Shown here one piece after another: positions 16,319 through 24,372 of a DNA stretch of 64,000 nt. A model generated the notes under the pieces. The model saw only the letters and a program-made list of their open reading frames with translations, had not been told where the DNA came from and searched no databases. Origin of the DNA: Actinopolymorpha rutila (GTDB taxonomy: Bacteria; Actinomycetota; Actinomycetes; Propionibacteriales; Actinopolymorphaceae); assembly GCF_013407855.1 (NCBI RefSeq), contig NZ_JACBZH010000001.1, forward strand, positions 1,736,001-1,800,000. Direction: 5' to 3'. The position numbers and the translations under genes are program-made. Each line of letters begins with the position of its first letter. Positions within the stretch are counted from its first letter, which is position 1.

Positions 16319-16512
16319 GCTGGGAGTCGCAGCGGGAACAGCAGTCCCGCCTTCCGACAGTTCGTTCCTCTCTTCCCAAAGTTGACGTACGCCCCCCTGT
16401 GGGTGGGGTCGTCCGGGAACGGTCGCCGGCCGGTGGCCTACCGCGGACCGGCGTGGACCGGCGTGGACGCGCGGACGACGTGGCCACCGTCGCGCCGTTA
16501 CAGTGGTCGACC

Positions 16513-17490
16513 GTGCCTCGCCTCTCCTCGCTCGCCCTTGCCCGCGCCACCCTCGACCGAGCGACGGAGCGTCGCCGCGACCCCGACTGGGTGGCCGCGC
16601 GATGGGCCGACGAGAGGGCTCGGGCCGTCCCCGTCCTCGCGGGGGATGTGCCGGTGGCCGACGACCTCACGTCGCTGGTCTACGTGAGCCCGGCCGCACT
16701 CGACGCGCTCGGCGGCGCCGACCCGGCCGGCGACGCAGGTGAGGGAGGTACCGAGGAGCGGTACTTCCTGGGCCTGGACGAGGCCGACGTTCCGTACTTC
16801 GCCGTCGCGTTCACCGGCGCGTCCGAGGACCTGGGTCCCGACGTCCTCCTCGACGGCCGGCCCGCGGAGAAGGTCCGCTGGGCGGGCCTGCGTGAGGTCG
16901 GCGGCACCCTGCCCGACCGGGACGCGGGCGTGGTCGTCCATGCTGTCGCGCTGGTCAACTGGCACGCGGCACACCAGCACTGCGCGCGGTGTGGCGCACG
17001 GACCCGGCCGACCGACGGCGGGCACGTGCGCCGCTGCCCCGCCTGCGAGACCCAGCACTTCCCACGTACGGACCCGGCGATCATCGTCCTGGTCACCGAC
17101 GCCGAGGACCGCTGCCTGCTCGGCCGGCAGGGAAGCTGGCCGGTGGGGAGGTTCTCCACCCTGGCCGGCTTCGTGGAGCCGGGTGAGCCGCTGGAGCACG
17201 CCGTCGCCCGCGAGGTGCACGAGGAGACCGGCATCCACGTTGTCGACGCGGAGTACGCCGGCAGCCAGCCGTGGCCGTTCCCGTCCAGCCTGATGCTCGG
17301 CTTCTTCGCCCGGGCGATCTCGACCCGGATCCAGGTGGACGAGGAGGAGATCGTCGAGGCCCGCTGGCTGAGCCGGGCCGACCTGAAGGCCGCTGTGGAG
17401 TCGGGCGAGCTCCTCCTGCCCGGCGAGGTGTCGATCGCCCGCCGGCTGATCGAGACGTGGTACGGCTCACCGCTGTCCGGATCGTGGTGA
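16513..17490 (+). CDS. nudC: NudC-type NAD(H) pyrophosphatase
   Basis: A 325-residue Nudix hydrolase that splits NADH/NAD+ to NMN(H) and AMP and, in other bacteria, removes NAD caps from RNA. Visible features: a four-cysteine zinc ribbon (C-A-R-C-G ... C-P-A-C-E), the Nudix box from G-F-V-E-P-G-E-P-L-E-H to R-E-V-H-E-E-T-G, and the NudC-specific S-Q-P-W-P-F-P motif after it. The GTG at 16513 has no Shine-Dalgarno, but TACAGT (16499-16504) just upstream could be a -10 box for a leaderless mRNA. Position between adnB and mycoredoxin/uvrD2 matches Rv3199c. Confidence 0.92.
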   Translation: MPRLSSLALARATLDRATERRRDPDWVAARWADERARAVPVLAGDVPVADDLTSLVYVSPAALDALGGADPAGDAGEGGTEERYFLGLDEADVPYFAVAFTGASEDLGPDVLLDGRPAEKVRWAGLREVGGTLPDRDAGVVVHAVALVNWHAAHQHCARCGARTRPTDGGHVRRCPACETQHFPRTDPAIIVLVTDAEDRCLLGRQGSWPVGRFSTLAGFVEPGEPLEHAVAREVHEETGIHVVDAEYAGSQPWPFPSSLMLGFFARAISTRIQVDEEEIVEARWLSRADLKAAVESGELLLPGEVSIARRLIETWYGSPLSGSW

Positions 17491-17650
17491 CCAGCCCGTC
17501 CTCGGCGGAGCGGCCCGTCGAGGACGGATCCCGGGTGACCTCCTCCCGGGAAGAAGCCCGGCGGCCGGACTGTTGAGCAGTACGGCAGAAACGACAGAAC
17601 CCAGCAGACCCGGTAGACCCGATGTGTCCGGCTCGTACGGAAGGACCCCG

Positions 17651-17905
17651 ATGTCATCGATGTCAGACTCCATCACGATGTACTCCACCCCGTGGTGCGG
17701 ATACTGCCGCCGGCTCAAGGGGCAGCTGGAACGCGCGGGCATCACCTACACCGAGGTCGACATCGAGCAGCAGCCCGAGGCGGCCGAACTCGTGATGAAG
17801 GTCAACGGCGGTAACCAGACCGTGCCGACCGTGGTGTTCCCGGACGGCTCGGCGCTGACCAATCCGTCGCTGGCCCAGGTGCAGGAGCGGCTCACCGCCG
17901 CCTGA
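17651..17905 (+). CDS. Mycoredoxin (glutaredoxin-like, CGYC active site)
   Basis: An 84-residue thioredoxin-fold protein with the active site W-C-G-Y-C (Cys16, Cys19) and the cis-Pro motif T-V-P-T-V-V-F. Mycoredoxin-1 reduces mycothiol mixed disulfides in the cytoplasm of actinobacteria. The ATG at 17651 follows GGAAGGA; a second ATG at 17660 is possible. It lies between nudC and uvrD2 exactly as Rv3198A does. A stem-loop follows the stop. Confidence 0.9.
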   Translation: MSSMSDSITMYSTPWCGYCRRLKGQLERAGITYTEVDIEQQPEAAELVMKVNGGNQTVPTVVFPDGSALTNPSLAQVQERLTAA

Positions 17906-17943
17906 GCGGCCTCGCGCACCTTTCGTACTCCCTCCTCCCACCC

Positions 17944-17974
17944 CGCCCCGACACCTGAACCGGGTGTCGGGGCG
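17944..17974 (+). terminator. Stem-loop between mycoredoxin and uvrD2
   Basis: A 12-bp perfect stem (17944-17955 / 17963-17974) with a 7-nt loop, 39 bp after the mycoredoxin stop and 24 bp before the uvrD2 ATG. No U-tract. It could terminate mycoredoxin mRNA. Confidence 0.6.
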
Positions 17975-17997
17975 AGCTGTCGGAGCGAACTGGAATC

Positions 17998-20151
17998 ATG
18001 GGCGAAGTGACTGACCTTCTCGCCGGACTGGCCGGCGCCCCGGGATCTCGGCCCGCACCGACCGCCGACGAGGTGCTGGCCGCGCTCGATCCCGAGCAGC
18101 GCGAGGCGGCCACGTCGCTTTCCGGACCGCTGTGCATCCTGGCCGGCGCCGGTACCGGCAAGACCCGGGCGATCACCCACCGGATCGCCTACGCGGTGCT
18201 CTCCGGCCACTGGCAGCCGCAGACCGTGCTGGCGGTGACGTTCACCACCCGCGCGGCCGGTGAGATGCGGGGGCGGCTGCGCGAGCTCGGGGTTGCCGGG
18301 GTGCAGGCCCGCACCTTCCACTCCGCGGCGCTGCGGCAGGCACGCTACTTCTGGCCGCAGGTTTACGGCGGCGAGCTCCCGCCCATCGTCGACAGCAAGT
18401 TGCGGTTCGTGGCCGAGGCCGCCTCGCGGTGCCGCGTCCAGGCCGACCTTGCCGGCCGCCGCGACCTGGCCAGCGAGATCGAGTGGGCCAAGGTCAGCAA
18501 CGTCCGCCCCGACGACTACCCCCGGGTGGCGGCCAAGGCGGGCCGGCAGGTCGCGGGTTACGACGCCGCCACGGTGTCGCACGTGTTCGCCGCCTACGAG
18601 GAGGTACGCCGCGACCGCGGCCACCTCGACCTCGAGGACGTCCTGCTGTGCACCGCCGCGCTGCTGGCCGACTCGCCCAAGGTCGCCGCCGCCGTCCGCT
18701 CGCAGTACCGCCACTTCGTCGTGGACGAGTACCAGGACGTCAGCCCGGTCCAGCAGACCCTGCTCGACCTGTGGGTCGGCGACCGCTCCGACGTGTGTGT
18801 GGTCGGTGACGCGAGCCAGACCATCTACTCCTTCGCCGGTGCCAGCCCGGCCTACCTTCTCGACTTCACCAAGCGGCACCGCGGCGCCACCGTCGTCCGG
18901 CTGGAGCGCGACTACCGCTCCACCCCGCAGGTGGTCCGGGTGGCCAACGGCCTGCTCGCCGGGGCTCGCGGGCCGGCCAGCCGACATCGGCTCACTCTGC
19001 GCGCCCAGCGTCCCGACGGCCCCGAGCCCACCTTCACCGAGTACGCCGACGAGGTGGAGGAGGCCGAGGACGTCGCCCGGGCGATCCAGCGGCTGGCCCG
19101 GCAGGGCACGCCGCTGCGGGAGATCGCCGTCCTGTTCCGGGTCAACGCGCAGTCGGAGGCGTTCGAGCAGGCGCTCGCCGAACGCGGCGTTCGCTACCTC
19201 GTCCGCGGCGGGGAGCGGTTCTTCGACCGGCCCGAGGTGCGGGAGGCGATCGTGCTGCTGCGCGGAGCCGTCCGGGCAGCGGAGATGTCCGGTGCCGGGC
19301 TGGTCACCGACGTGCACGCGGTCCTCGCCGCCACCGGCTGGACGCAGGAGGCGCCGACCGGATCGGGCGCGGTTCGTGAGCGCTGGGAGTCGCTGACGGC
19401 GCTGGCCTCGCTGGCCGGTGACCTCGCCGAGGAGCACCCCGACGCCGACCTCGCGGCGTTCCTCGCCGTGGTCGACGAACGCGTCGCCGCCCAGCACGCC
19501 CCCGCGGCCGACGGAGTCACCCTCGCCACCCTGCACGCGGCCAAGGGCCTGGAGTGGGACGCGGTGTTCCTGGCCGGCGTGCACGAGGGCACCGTCCCGA
19601 TCACCTACGCCGAGACCGAGGAGCAGGTGGAAGAGGAACGCCGGCTCCTGTACGTCGGCGTGACCCGGGCGCGGGAGCACCTGGCCGTGTCCTGGTCGCG
19701 GTCCCGCACTCCCGGCGGGCGGGGCCGGCGGGGGCCGTCCCGGTTCCTCGCCTCGGTCCGGCCGAAGGGCTCCGCCGCCGCCGACGCCACCGAGGGGCGC
19801 GGCGGGGGTGAGCGGTCCGGCAGGCGTACGACCACCCGATCGGTGGCGCGGTGCCGCACCTGCGGTCAGCCGCTGCACGATGCGGCCGAGCGCAAGGTGG
19901 GCCGCTGCGCGGACTGCCCGGCCACCTACGACGAGTCGATGTTCGAGCGGCTGCGCACCTGGCGCACCGAACAGGCCCAGGAGCAGCGCGTCCCGGCATA
20001 CTGCGTCTTCACCGACGCCACCCTGATCGCGATCGCGGAGGCCTGCCCGTCGGGGGAGTCCGAGCTGGCCGGCATTCCGGGAGTCGGTGCGACCAAACTC
20101 AAGCGCTACGCCGACGACGTACTGGCGATCTGTGCAGGCGAGCCCGGCTGA
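17998..20151 (+). CDS. uvrD2: UvrD2 superfamily 1 DNA helicase
   Basis: A 717-residue 3'-5' DNA helicase. Walker A is A-G-A-G-T-G-K-T (residues 49-56), motif II is V-V-D-E-Y-Q-D, motif III is V-G-D-A-S-Q-T-I-Y-S-F and motif VI is Y-V-G-V-T-R-A-R-E-H-L. It then has the two features that define actinobacterial UvrD2: a tetracysteine zinc module (C-R-T-C-G ... C-A-D-C-P) and a C-terminal HRDC domain (G-I-P-G-V-G-A-T-K-L-K-R-Y). In mycobacteria UvrD2 is essential, and the tetracysteine module is needed for unwinding. Neighbours mycoredoxin and whiB7 match Rv3198A-Rv3197A. Confidence 0.94.
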   Translation: MGEVTDLLAGLAGAPGSRPAPTADEVLAALDPEQREAATSLSGPLCILAGAGTGKTRAITHRIAYAVLSGHWQPQTVLAVTFTTRAAGEMRGRLRELGVAGVQARTFHSAALRQARYFWPQVYGGELPPIVDSKLRFVAEAASRCRVQADLAGRRDLASEIEWAKVSNVRPDDYPRVAAKAGRQVAGYDAATVSHVFAAYEEVRRDRGHLDLEDVLLCTAALLADSPKVAAAVRSQYRHFVVDEYQDVSPVQQTLLDLWVGDRSDVCVVGDASQTIYSFAGASPAYLLDFTKRHRGATVVRLERDYRSTPQVVRVANGLLAGARGPASRHRLTLRAQRPDGPEPTFTEYADEVEEAEDVARAIQRLARQGTPLREIAVLFRVNAQSEAFEQALAERGVRYLVRGGERFFDRPEVREAIVLLRGAVRAAEMSGAGLVTDVHAVLAATGWTQEAPTGSGAVRERWESLTALASLAGDLAEEHPDADLAAFLAVVDERVAAQHAPAADGVTLATLHAAKGLEWDAVFLAGVHEGTVPITYAETEEQVEEERRLLYVGVTRAREHLAVSWSRSRTPGGRGRRGPSRFLASVRPKGSAAADATEGRGGGERSGRRTTTRSVARCRTCGQPLHDAAERKVGRCADCPATYDESMFERLRTWRTEQAQEQRVPAYCVFTDATLIAIAEACPSGESELAGIPGVGATKLKRYADDVLAICAGEPG

Positions 20152-20215
20152 TCGTGCCCGTGCGGCCACCCGGCAGCCCCGCGCGACAGCACCGAAAACT
20201 CCCTCGTTAATTCCG

Positions 20216-20245
20216 TTGCCTGGCTCCGACGCCAGGCACTAGTGT
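20216..20245 (+). promoter_or_regulatory. Probable whiB7 promoter
   Basis: TTGCCT (20216-20221) and TAGTGT (20240-20245) are separated by 18 bp. The run GTTAATT immediately upstream of the -35 is AT-rich in an otherwise GC-rich context. WhiB7 is known to activate its own promoter through an AT-rich element just upstream of the -35 via its AT-hook, so the arrangement fits autoregulation. Not experimentally shown here. Confidence 0.55.
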
Positions 20246-20307
20246 CATCATCACTCCCGCCGCCGCCCTGCGGCGCCGCATGTCTAAACCGAGAGGAGGG
20301 GGTCCCA

Positions 20308-20577
20308 GTGATCGTTACGACCGACGTGTCGCGCGAGCTGATGGTCGACACCTCCGTCTCGGTTCACCTGATCGCGAGCCGTTGCGTCTCGCCCATCAAG
20401 TTGCCGCGCCAAGGGACCAGTGTGTCCGGCGGCGGTCTCGACGTTCGCGTGCGCGCGCTCAACGTCCGTGACGACGTCGTGACCAAGTCCCTCCCGGCCT
20501 TCCTGACGGGCGTTTCCGCCCCGATCGCCAAGGCCCCCGTGTCGGGTGTTCCAGCCTGGAGCCCACCAGATCGATGA
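20308..20577 (+). CDS. whiB7 leader ORF (uORF), 89 codons
   Basis: A GTG start preceded by GAGGAGGG in the long whiB7 leader opens an 89-codon frame that ends 21 nt before an intrinsic terminator. In other actinobacteria whiB7/wblC is controlled by a translated upstream ORF whose impaired translation prevents termination in the leader. The strong ribosome-binding site and the spacing to the hairpin support a regulatory role here. The peptide contains S-V-S-V-H-L-I-A-S-R-C-V-S-P near its start (an ATG at 20339 would give a shorter version). Whether the peptide itself matters cannot be told from the sequence. Confidence 0.6.
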   Translation: MIVTTDVSRELMVDTSVSVHLIASRCVSPIKLPRQGTSVSGGGLDVRVRALNVRDDVVTKSLPAFLTGVSAPIAKAPVSGVPAWSPPDR

Positions 20578-20598
20578 GAAATCACGACTGGCGCCTCC

Positions 20599-20643
20599 AA
20601 GGCCGCGGAATCCCGAGCACAGGGATCCGCGGCCTTCTTGTTT
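20599..20643 (+). terminator. Intrinsic terminator / attenuator in the whiB7 leader
   Basis: An 11-bp perfect stem (20599-20609 with 20626-20636) is extended by 4 inner pairs (20611-20614 with 20622-20625) around a short loop. CTTGTTT follows directly, the only U-rich hairpin tail I found in the window. It lies between the leader ORF and whiB7, about 210 bp before the coding start, as expected for transcription attenuation. Confidence 0.8.
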
Positions 20644-20849
20644 CTCCGGACCCAAAGGCGGCAGTCGATGAGCCAGCACCACCGCAGAACCGCACCACCG
20701 CACCATCCGCGTCACCGCTACAACCCGCTGCACCCGCAGCACCCGCTCCACCCGCAACACGGCACCACCGGTTGGTCACCGAGCACGCAGTGGCCGGCCA
20801 CTGGATGTACGGGCCCAGCACGACACCAGACACAAGGAGGTGACTGGAA

Positions 20850-21131
20850 GTGAGTCTTAGCGTCCTCGACGCCGTAACGGACGTCGTGACAGAGGCAGAG
20901 CTTCCCTGCCGCTCATCCGACCCGGAGCTCTTCTTCGCGGAGTCCCCGGCGGACGTCGAGTTCGCGAGAACCATCTGCCATGACTGCCCGATCCGGCGGG
21001 AGTGCCTCGAAGGCGCGCTCGCCCGGCGAGAGCCGTGGGGAGTCTGGGGTGGCGAACTCTTCATCGCCGGGGTGGTCGTTCCGCGCAAGAGGCCGCGCGG
21101 ACGTCCCCGCAAGAACGAAGTCGCCGCATGA
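20850..21131 (+). CDS. whiB7: WhiB7-type iron-sulfur transcriptional regulator
   Basis: A 93-residue Wbl protein. The four cluster cysteines are Cys20, Cys43, Cys46 and Cys52 (C-x22-C-x2-C-x5-C). The G-V-W-G-G turn that binds the principal sigma factor follows, and the C-terminus is an AT-hook (R-P-R-G-R-P-R-K), specific to WhiB7/WblC. WhiB7 activates intrinsic resistance genes in response to ribosome-targeting antibiotics. The GTG start has AAGGAGGTG upstream. A leader ORF and terminator precede it, and its position beside uvrD2 and the ABC1 kinase gene matches Rv3197A. Confidence 0.95.
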   Translation: MSLSVLDAVTDVVTEAELPCRSSDPELFFAESPADVEFARTICHDCPIRRECLEGALARREPWGVWGGELFIAGVVVPRKRPRGRPRKNEVAA

Positions 21132-21286
21132 CCATCACCCGACCGAGTACGTCGGCCCGGCCGCGCCGGACCGTCGCCTCCCTTCGTACAGGGAATCCGA
21201 TGTCTGACCACCTCCACACCGAGCACGCCCTCACCCCGGCACTTCGGGGAAGGTCCACCAGCACAGCCAGCACAAGGAGCACCACC

Positions 21287-21451
21287 ATGAATCTTCTCCA
21301 CGAAGATCTCGCCCGAGCGCAGATACAGGAGCGCCTCGACGCCGGCCGGGCGCACCGGCGGGCCGCCGAGGCGCGCCGGGCCCGGCGCCGTAACCGGGAG
21401 GAGCGCAAGCTCACCCTGCGGACCTTCCTGGTACGGACGCGTTACGTCTGA
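21287..21451 (+). CDS. Small basic helical protein, 54 residues
   Basis: An ATG with AAGGAG upstream opens a 54-codon frame. The product is strongly basic and helical (D-L-A-R-A-Q-I-Q-E-R, then A-E-A-R-R-A-R-R-R-N-R-E-E-R). Proteins with this M-N-L-L-H-E-D-L-A-R-A start are common small hypotheticals in actinobacteria; their function is unknown to me. It may be read with whiB7, 155 bp upstream, because the first strong terminator comes after it. Confidence 0.65.
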   Translation: MNLLHEDLARAQIQERLDAGRAHRRAAEARRARRRNREERKLTLRTFLVRTRYV

Positions 21452-21483
21452 CCGGGACGATCCGGCGCCATCCGCAACTGACA

Positions 21484-21517
21484 CGGCCGGGATACCCCAC
21501 CAGGGGTATCCCGGCCG
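21484..21517 (+). terminator. 15-bp perfect hairpin after the small basic ORF
   Basis: The stem 21484-21498 / 21503-21517 with a 4-nt loop lies 33 bp after the stop. It probably ends the whiB7 transcription unit. No U-run follows. Confidence 0.7.
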
Positions 21518-21704
21518 TTCCGGGTTCGCGGCCTGTCGCGACGGGGATGTGTCGGACGGTGACCGGTCGCGGACCGAACCCGCGATAACGAAAAGACTCC
21601 GGGCCTGCGTCCGTAGCGTGGCTGTCACATTCGGCGTGGACCATGGGTGCATCGACCGGACGCGGCCGCGGGGGAGCGGCCGCTGGCGAGAGGCGACGGC
21701 GATC

Positions 21705-21866
21705 ATGATCGACTGCGACCTGTGTGGAACGACTGCTCCGGGGGAAGTGCCTCCACTCACCTGGGTGGTGTCGCGGGAGCGGGGAAGCGTCCAGCACTAC
21801 TGCGAGAGCTGCGCGCGCGACAACGTACGCAACATCGAGTGCAGGCTGGAGCGCAGCTACTGGTGA
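21705..21866 (+). CDS. Small putative zinc-binding protein, 53 residues
   Basis: The 53-residue product begins M-I-D-C-D-L-C-G-T and has a second pair Y-C-E-S-C-A-R-D, a C-x2-C ... C-x2-C arrangement typical of a small zinc ribbon. The middle segment P-L-T-W-V-V-S-R-E-R-G and the C-terminal aromatic end are shared by many short actinobacterial proteins I have seen, of unknown role. The ATG at 21705 is preferred to the in-frame upstream ATG at 21549, which would add a non-conserved Arg-rich extension. The gene converges on the ABC1 kinase gene. Confidence 0.65.
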   Translation: MIDCDLCGTTAPGEVPPLTWVVSRERGSVQHYCESCARDNVRNIECRLERSYW

Positions 21867-21909
21867 CGACCGGCAAACCGGTCGCGGTGCGCCGCCCGGT
21901 GGGTCCGGC

Positions 21910-23271
21910 TCAGGCGGTCGGCGCCGGCGACGCCTGACCGTCGGAGGCGCCGATCACGGGTTCGTCGGTGAACCCGGGCAGCCAGCGTTCGAGCTCGGCC
22001 CGAAACGGCGCCTCGGTGCCGAGTTGGGCGAGTACGCCGATGCCGCCGCTCCACACCCGGTGGATGAGGGCGTACGACGGCGGCAGGTTGAGCTTGAACG
22101 CCGTCTTCGCACTCGTGCTGCGGACGTCGGTGATCCGCTGGAACTGCGACCGCATCCACTCCCGGTTGAACCGGAACGTCTCGTGCCGGGCCGGCTCGGT
22201 GAACGGCTGGAGGTAGGAGTACAGCTCGTCGGCGTCGAGGTCGATGTGCGGCTTCACGAACCCCTCGGCGCGCAGGCCCTCCAGGATGTTGTCGGCGTCG
22301 CCGTTCAGGCCGATCCGCAGCAGCCGGCCGATCTGCGGCGGGAAACCGCCGGGAAGCCGGGCGACCAGGCCGAAGTCGAGGACGCCGAGCCGCCCGTCGG
22401 GCGTGATGCGGTAGTTGCCGGGATGTGGGTCGGCGTGCAGCAGGCCGGCGCGGGCGGGTCCGGAGAACAGGAACCGTACGAACAGCAGGCCGGCGTGGTC
22501 GCGTTCTTCCTGCGTGCCGTGCGCGATCACCTGGCTGAGCGGCGTGCCGTCCAGCCAGTCGGTGACCAGCACGTGCGGGGTGTGCAGCCGGACGTGGGGG
22601 ATGGCGAAGTCGGGGTCGCCGTCGTAGGCGGTGGCGAACTGCTCCTGTGCCGCCGCCTCGAGGCTGTAGTCGAGCTCCTCGTTGATGCGTGCCTTGAGTT
22701 CGGCGACCAGCGGCTTGACCTCGAGCCCGGGCATCCAGGTGGTGAACAGCCGGCTGAGCCGGGCGATCTGATTGAGGTCGGCGCGCAGTGCCTCCGCCGC
22801 CCCGGGGTACTGAATCTTGACGGCGACGTCTCGTCCGCCCGGCCACTGGGCACGGTGGACCTGCCCGATCGACGCCGACGCGGCCGGCTCGTCGTCGAAG
22901 TTGCGCAACCGCCGTCGCCAGTGCGGCCCGAGCTCGCGCTCGAGAACCTTGTGCACGCGGTCCGCCGACATCGGCGGCGCGGAGTCCTGCAGCTTGGTCA
23001 GCGTGGCGCGGTAGGGCCCGGCGAGGTGCTCGGGAAGGGCCGCCTCGAAGATCGACAGCGCCTGGCCGAACTTCATCGCGCCGCCCTTGAGCTCGCCCAG
23101 CACCTTGAACAGTTGGTCCGCGGTGCGCCGCTGAGCCTCGGAGAGGACGACCTCGGCGGGCTTGCCGCCCAGCCGCTTGCCCAACCCCAGTGCCGTCCGG
23201 CCGGCGATGCCGATGGGAAGACTCGCGAGCCGGGCGGTCCGGGCGACGGAGTGTCGAGGAAGATCGCTCAC
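21910..23271 (-). CDS. ABC1 (UbiB/AarF) family atypical kinase
   Basis: A 453-residue protein with the ABC1 signature K-F-G-Q (G-G-A-M-K-F-G-Q-A-L-S), the A-S-I-G-Q-V-H-R-A glycine-rich-loop equivalent, V-A-V-K-I-Q-Y-P as the nucleotide-binding Lys strand, L-L-H-A-D-P-H-P-G-N-Y as the catalytic loop and L-D-F-G-L-V as the metal-binding Asp. UbiB-like proteins are atypical ATPases/kinases, often linked to quinone metabolism. The M. tuberculosis homologue Rv3197 lies next to whiB7 as here and has been described as linked to intrinsic drug tolerance. Transcribed against whiB7. The substrate is unknown. Confidence 0.92.
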   Translation of the reverse strand: MSDLPRHSVARTARLASLPIGIAGRTALGLGKRLGGKPAEVVLSEAQRRTADQLFKVLGELKGGAMKFGQALSIFEAALPEHLAGPYRATLTKLQDSAPPMSADRVHKVLERELGPHWRRRLRNFDDEPAASASIGQVHRAQWPGGRDVAVKIQYPGAAEALRADLNQIARLSRLFTTWMPGLEVKPLVAELKARINEELDYSLEAAAQEQFATAYDGDPDFAIPHVRLHTPHVLVTDWLDGTPLSQVIAHGTQEERDHAGLLFVRFLFSGPARAGLLHADPHPGNYRITPDGRLGVLDFGLVARLPGGFPPQIGRLLRIGLNGDADNILEGLRAEGFVKPHIDLDADELYSYLQPFTEPARHETFRFNREWMRSQFQRITDVRSTSAKTAFKLNLPPSYALIHRVWSGGIGVLAQLGTEAPFRAELERWLPGFTDEPVIGASDGQASPAPTA

Positions 23272-23432
23272 GGATCCATTGTCCAGGTAGCAGTCAACCT
23301 GGGCGTCGGCCGAGGGACGTACGCCGTCCTCCTCCCGCGGGCCATCCCGGGTGTTCCTGCGCAGCGTGACCTCCTCCCCATGCTTCCGTCACGGTGCCGG
23401 TCCGGGCTTTCGTACTCCGCGTGATGTGGATG

Positions 23433-24302
23433 TCACTCGTCGACCTTGGGGGGACCCGCGCGAAGCCGGCGCTCGGACTCGGTGCGCACCTGGTCGATGT
23501 CGAAGCCCAGGCTCCAGTCGGCGTCCAGCCACCAGGTCGCGCCCGCGGCCGCCCACGGGCGGACCTGCTCCGCCGCCGCACGGGGATCGTGTGCCGGTGT
23601 GCTGCCCTCGACCACCACGTCGTACCCGTCCATGCCGAGTCCGGCCTCGGCCCGATGTGACCGAATCCACTCGACACCGGACCGGAGCAGCTCCGGGGAG
23701 AAGCCACCGTCCTGCCGGCCTGGATCGATGGGAGCGTGATGGGGGAGCCAGCCGTCCCAGCGCGCCGCCCGGGCCATCGACTTCGGGCGGGGCCAGGCGC
23801 CCACGACCCAGACGGGGATGCGGGGCCGCTGCACCGGCGCCGGTGGTGGCGGCGGGGCCAGGGCGCCGATCACGCGGGAGCGGTAGTGCCGGCCGCGGAA
23901 GTCGAACGCCTGCTCGCCCCACAGCTGCGCCAGCATCGCCAGGCCCTCGTCGAGTTGCTCGGCGCGCACCCGCCGGCCGGGGTCTTCCTCGAACAGCCAG
24001 AACCGGTCCTCGCCGGCGACGCCGAGGCCGACCGACAGCGTGACCCGCCCGCCGGAGAGGTTGTCCAGGGTGGAGGTCTGCCCGGCCAGCTCCCACGGCC
24101 GACGCCGGGGAAGCGGGGTGAGCATCGTGCCCAGGCGAATCCGGCTGGTGCGGGTGGCCGCCGCGGCGAGGACGACCCAGGGATCGATCGCCCAGATGCC
24201 CTCCCAGGCGAAGAAGCCGTCCCAGCCGTGGGCCTCGGCGATCTCCGCCAGCTCCGCGGCGGCACGCGCGTCTCCGTAAGGCAGCACGAATCCGTATCTC
24301 AT
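23433..24302 (-). CDS. LLM-class flavin-dependent oxidoreductase
   Basis: A 289-residue luciferase-like (beta/alpha)8 protein. Visible family features: the N-terminal strand M-R-Y-G-F-V-L-P, W-D-G-F-F-A-W-E, the conserved R-I-R-L-G-T-M-L-T-P-L-P segment, L-S-G-G-R-V-T-L-S-V-G-L-G and P-V-W-V-V-G-A-W. Such proteins use FMN or coenzyme F420; the sequence alone does not say which. It precedes the ABC1 kinase gene on the same strand with a 161-bp gap and follows the ThiF-like gene. The substrate is unknown. Confidence 0.88.
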   Translation of the reverse strand: MRYGFVLPYGDARAAAELAEIAEAHGWDGFFAWEGIWAIDPWVVLAAAATRTSRIRLGTMLTPLPRRRPWELAGQTSTLDNLSGGRVTLSVGLGVAGEDRFWLFEEDPGRRVRAEQLDEGLAMLAQLWGEQAFDFRGRHYRSRVIGALAPPPPPAPVQRPRIPVWVVGAWPRPKSMARAARWDGWLPHHAPIDPGRQDGGFSPELLRSGVEWIRSHRAEAGLGMDGYDVVVEGSTPAHDPRAAAEQVRPWAAAGATWWLDADWSLGFDIDQVRTESERRLRAGPPKVDE

Positions 24303-24372
24303 GAACAGAACCTAGAGCCGACCACCGACAGGCTGTCCGACGACGGAACCGGGCGGTGGGGGGTGGGTCTGG

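Noticed and set aside
17746..20169. An 807-codon minus-strand frame opposite uvrD2
   Set aside because: Low-complexity product, no ribosome-binding site or family; uvrD2 is certain on the other strand.
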